This document shows positions 6,457 to 8,373 of a stretch of DNA of 8,373 nt, piece after piece. Both the position numbers and the translations under genes were made by a program. The stretch is from an uncultured Propionibacteriaceae bacterium (GTDB lineage Bacteria; Actinomycetota; Actinomycetes; Propionibacteriales; Propionibacteriaceae). Location of the stretch: positions 1 to 8,373 of the forward strand of contig CAKZHP010000098.1 in assembly GCA_936924635.1 (NCBI GenBank). The letters are read 5' to 3'. The notes below the pieces were generated by a model. It was not told the origin of the DNA, did no database searches, and saw only the letters and a list, made by a program, of their open reading frames with translations. Positions within the stretch are counted from its first letter, which is position 1. The number at the start of each line of letters is the position of its first letter.

Positions 6457-7232
6457 GCGTCGAGACCAGCCAGGCACCCGTGGTGGTGGCCCGGGGCGTA
6501 CGAAAGTCGTTCGGACAGCTCGAGGTGCTCCGCGGCATCGACCTAGACGTGCACCGCGGCGAGGTGATCGTGGTGCTGGGCCCGTCGGGCTCGGGCAAGT
6601 CGACCCTGCTGCGTTGCATCAACCACCTGGAGCGCATGGACGCCGGGTACATCACCGTCAACGGCACCCAGATCGGGTACGTCGAACGAGGGGGGCACCT
6701 GGTGCACGCCTCGCCCGCGGTGGTGGCGGGGCAGCGCCGGCACGTCGGCATGGTGTTCCAGCAGTTCAACCTGTTCCCGCACATGACGGCGCTGGAGAAC
6801 GTGGTGGAGGCGCCCGTCGGCATCCATGGCGTGCCCAGGCAGGAGGCGGACCGGCGCGGGCGGGCGCTCCTGGAGCTGGTGGGCCTGGGCGGCCGTGAGG
6901 GCTCCTACCCGAAGCAGATGTCCGGCGGGCAGCAGCAGCGGGTGGCGATCGCGCGAGCCCTGGCCATCGAACCGGATCTGCTGCTCTTCGACGAGCCCAC
7001 GTCGGCGCTCGATCCTGAGCTCGTGGGGGAGGTGCTGGCCACCATGCGCACGCTGGCGAAGGAGGGCAACACCATGGTCGTGGTGACCCACGAGATCGGG
7101 TTCGCCGCCCAGGCGGCCGACCGGGTCGTCTTCATGGATCAGGGGGTGGTCATCGAGGAGGGCACCCCCGACGAGGTGCTCCGCAACCCGTCGCACGAGC
7201 GCACCCGCGCGTTCCTGGCGCGCTTTCTCTGA
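6453..7232 (+). CDS. Amino acid ABC transporter ATP-binding protein (HisP/GlnQ type)
   Basis: The 259-residue ATPase has every expected motif: Walker A GPSGSGKST (43-51), Q-loop VFQQFN (101-106), signature MSGGQQQR (156-163), Walker B LLLFDEP (176-182), D-loop SALD (184-187) and switch His213. The insert before the Q-loop (IGYVERGGHLV..) and FPHMTALENVVEAP place it in the HisP/OccP branch that energises polar amino acid, histidine or opine import. The GTG at 6453 overlaps the permease stop by four bases (GTGA), a sign of translational coupling; GGAGGAG (6439-6445) lies ahead of it. It is the last gene of the operon, and no U-tract terminator follows before the next gene. Its first ten bases are identical to those of the permease gene. 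Confidence 0.95.
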   Translation: MSVETSQAPVVVARGVRKSFGQLEVLRGIDLDVHRGEVIVVLGPSGSGKSTLLRCINHLERMDAGYITVNGTQIGYVERGGHLVHASPAVVAGQRRHVGMVFQQFNLFPHMTALENVVEAPVGIHGVPRQEADRRGRALLELVGLGGREGSYPKQMSGGQQQRVAIARALAIEPDLLLFDEPTSALDPELVGEVLATMRTLAKEGNTMVVVTHEIGFAAQAADRVVFMDQGVVIEEGTPDEVLRNPSHERTRAFLARFL

Positions 7233-7259
7233 CACGGCGCAGTACGGCGCTCTCGCGTC

Positions 7260-7265
7260 GATACT
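7260..7265 (+). promoter_or_regulatory. Possible -10 element giving a leaderless polymerase-domain message
   Basis: GATACT is a 5-of-6 match to TATACT/TATAAT-like -10 elements. It ends 6 bases before the ATG at 7272, so transcription would begin at or next to the start codon. No Shine-Dalgarno sequence precedes that ATG, which supports a leaderless transcript, common in actinobacteria. No good -35 stands at the right distance. Confidence 0.35.
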
Positions 7266-7271
7266 GAGCCC

Positions 7272-8216
7272 ATGTCCACCGACGGCGTCACCTTCTCCAG
7301 CCTCGAGACGGAGCTCTTCGACGGGGCGGGGGTGACCAAGGGCGAGCTGGTCGCCTATCTGGAGGCGATGGCCGACCGGGTCCTGCCCGCGCTGCGCGGC
7401 CGCGCGCTGTCGGTGGTGCGCGCCCGCCCGGGGCAGGCGCCGTTCATGCAGAAGAACCTCCCTGCACATGCGCCGGACTGGATCGCCACCACCACCGAGT
7501 GGGCGGGGGCCTCGAAGCGGGAGGTCCGCTACCCGATGGCCGACGACGCCCGTACGTTGCTCTGGCTCGCCAACCAGCGCGCCGTGGAGCTGCACCCGGC
7601 GCTGGTGCTCGCTGCCACCCGGCACCAGACCCACCTGGTCATCGATCTCGACCCCGCCGAGGGGGACGACGTCCAGGCCGGTTTCCGGCAGGCCGTCGCG
7701 TGTGCGGGCCGCGTCCGGGAGGTGCTCGACGCGGCGGGTCTCCGGGCCGCGGTGAAGACCACCGGGTCGAAGGGGCTGCACCTGCTGGTGCCGCTGACCG
7801 ATGATCACGACGTGGAGGCGGTCGCGGCGGCCACGCGCGCGATCGCCGTACGCGCTGCGGGGCTGGACCCCGCCGTCGGGACCACCGAGTACGTCAAGGA
7901 GCGCCGCGAGGGGCGCGTGTTCATCGACTCCACCCGGGCCGGGGGATCGACCCTCGCCGCCGTGTACAGCCCGCGTGCCCGGCCGGGCGTGCCCGTCTCC
8001 TGCCCGGTCAGGTGGGAGGACCTGGACGACGTGGTGCCGGCCGACCTCACCGTTCGCACCGTGCCCGCCCTGCTCGGCGTCAGCGACCCGTGGGCCGAGG
8101 CGATGCCACAGGCGCAGCGACTGCCCGACGACCTGGTCGGGGAGGGCGCGGCGATCCCGGTGGCCAGGGTGCAGGCGATGCACGAGGGGAAGCGGCGACG
8201 CCGAGCCGCCGGATGA
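7272..8216 (+). CDS. Stand-alone LigD-type polymerase/primase domain protein (PolDom, AEP superfamily)
   Basis: The 314-residue product matches the polymerase domain of bacterial LigD, which adds ribo- or deoxynucleotides at broken DNA ends during Ku-dependent end joining. Blocks in order are APFMQKNLP (56-64), LLWLANQRAVELHP (96-109, H108), the metal-binding IDLDP (D125, D127), TTGSKGLHLLVP (163-174, S166, K167, H170) and the third metal ligand D219 in RVFIDSTRAGG. All catalytic acids are kept. There are no ligase or 3'-phosphoesterase domains, so this is the stand-alone form, like the mycobacterial PolD proteins. No Ku or ligase gene lies in the window. The C-terminus is basic (KRRRRAAG), which may help DNA contact. 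It starts 39 bases after the ATPase stop and probably has its own promoter. It is unrelated in function to the transporter operon. Confidence 0.88.
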   Translation: MSTDGVTFSSLETELFDGAGVTKGELVAYLEAMADRVLPALRGRALSVVRARPGQAPFMQKNLPAHAPDWIATTTEWAGASKREVRYPMADDARTLLWLANQRAVELHPALVLAATRHQTHLVIDLDPAEGDDVQAGFRQAVACAGRVREVLDAAGLRAAVKTTGSKGLHLLVPLTDDHDVEAVAAATRAIAVRAAGLDPAVGTTEYVKERREGRVFIDSTRAGGSTLAAVYSPRARPGVPVSCPVRWEDLDDVVPADLTVRTVPALLGVSDPWAEAMPQAQRLPDDLVGEGAAIPVARVQAMHEGKRRRRAAG

Positions 8217-8234
8217 CTGCGGGACCAGCCCGGG

Positions 8235-8264
8235 AACGCAAGAACCCCCTGGTCTCCCAGGGGG
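8235..8264 (-). terminator. Rho-independent terminator of the leftward tRNA transcript
   Basis: A perfect 8-bp stem (CCCCCTGG at 8245-8252 with CCAGGGGG at 8257-8264) encloses a four-base loop. On the minus strand it is followed by TTCTTGCGTT (8244-8235). The stem begins 9 bases past the CCA end of tRNA-Val, exactly where tRNA operons end. On the plus strand no U-run follows, so it serves the tRNAs mainly, though it could also slow transcription leaving the polymerase-domain gene. Confidence 0.8.
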
Positions 8265-8273
8265 CCATCGTCG

Positions 8274-8348
8274 TGGTGGGCGTTACTGGGTTTGAACCAG
8301 TGACCTCTTCCGTGTCAGGGAAGCGCGCTACCGCTGCGCCAATCGCCC
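8274..8348 (-). tRNA. tRNA-Val, anticodon GAC, with encoded CCA
   Basis: The minus strand folds as a full tRNA: acceptor GGGCGAT with AACGCCC, D-stem GCGC/GCGC with loop AGCGGTA, anticodon stem CTTCC/GGAAG with loop CTGACAC (GAC, reading GUC and GUU valine codons), variable loop AGGTC, T-stem ACTGG/CCAGT with loop TTCAAAC, then A73 (8277) and an encoded CCA (8276-8274). A73 suits valine. The oddity is an unpaired A6-A67 in the acceptor stem. The first base (8348) comes one base after the end of the preceding tRNA-Cys, so both come from one precursor. Confidence 0.95.
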
Positions 8349-8349
8349 G

Positions 8350-8373
8350 AGGTGGAGACGGGATTTGAACCCG
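8350..8373 (-). tRNA. tRNA-Cys, 3' part only (truncated by window edge)
   Basis: The visible minus-strand bases are the T-arm CGGG-TTCAAAT-CCCG and the acceptor 3' strand CTCCACC, followed by T73 at 8350. U73 is the hallmark of tRNA-Cys, and GGTGGAG..CTCCACCT is its usual acceptor in actinobacteria. The anticodon lies outside the window, so the identity is inferred. No CCA is encoded: one base (8349) separates T73 from the next tRNA. Gly-Cys-Val tRNA clusters are familiar in actinobacteria, so a tRNA-Gly may lie just beyond the edge. Confidence 0.8.

Noticed and set aside
7233..7271. Terminator between the ATPase and polymerase-domain genes
   Set aside because: The 39 bases contain GC-rich direct motifs (GGCGC twice) but no stem followed by a U-tract.
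6543..8183. Minus-strand open frame of 546 codons across the ATPase and polymerase-domain genes
   Set aside because: It is antisense to two genes with complete catalytic motifs, is rich in Arg/Gly/His, and shows no recognisable fold.

Overview
The window is GC-rich with strong G/C at third codon positions. It carries a MocR-type GntR/aminotransferase regulator, a stand-alone LigD-type polymerase-domain protein and a tRNA-Cys/tRNA-Val pair. Together these point to the chromosome of a high-GC actinobacterium. The genus cannot be fixed from this window. I see no insertion sequence, integrase, phage gene or CRISPR array, and base composition is even apart from one AT-rich regulatory gap.

Layout, left to right. 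Bases 1-120 look like the last 39 codons of a rightward gene whose body lies outside the window. A 154-bp convergent gap (121-274) holds several small inverted repeats. Next come two leftward genes: a divergent GtrB/DPM1-like family 2 glycosyltransferase with two C-terminal membrane helices (275-1222), and a MocR-type regulator (1326-2672). A 92-bp, AT-rich divergent gap (2673-2764) carries nested inverted repeats and a plausible rightward promoter. It separates the regulator from a tight five-gene rightward operon (2765-7232): a cytoplasmic protein of the 4,5-dihydroxyphthalate decarboxylase (Pht5)/periplasmic-binding-protein-fold family, a nitrilase-superfamily amidohydrolase, a solute-binding lipoprotein, a HisM/GlnP-type permease and a HisP/GlnQ-type ATPase. 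A separate gene for an archaeo-eukaryotic primase-like LigD polymerase domain follows (7272-8216). It converges on a leftward tRNA-Val(GAC) and the 3' end of a tRNA-Cys, with a perfect 8-bp stem terminator closing the tRNA transcript.

How the genes may work together (inference). The ABC transporter imports a small polar, amino-acid-like or organic-acid molecule. The amidohydrolase and the decarboxylase-like protein act on it in the cytoplasm. The PLP-binding regulator senses the substrate or a product and controls the divergent promoter. The binding protein appears to lack the Asp that normally holds the alpha-amino group, so the ligand may not be a standard alpha-amino acid. The substrate cannot be named from sequence alone. 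This operon is the best candidate in the window for an undescribed pathway. The glycosyltransferase, the polymerase-domain gene and the tRNAs look like separate housekeeping or accessory units.
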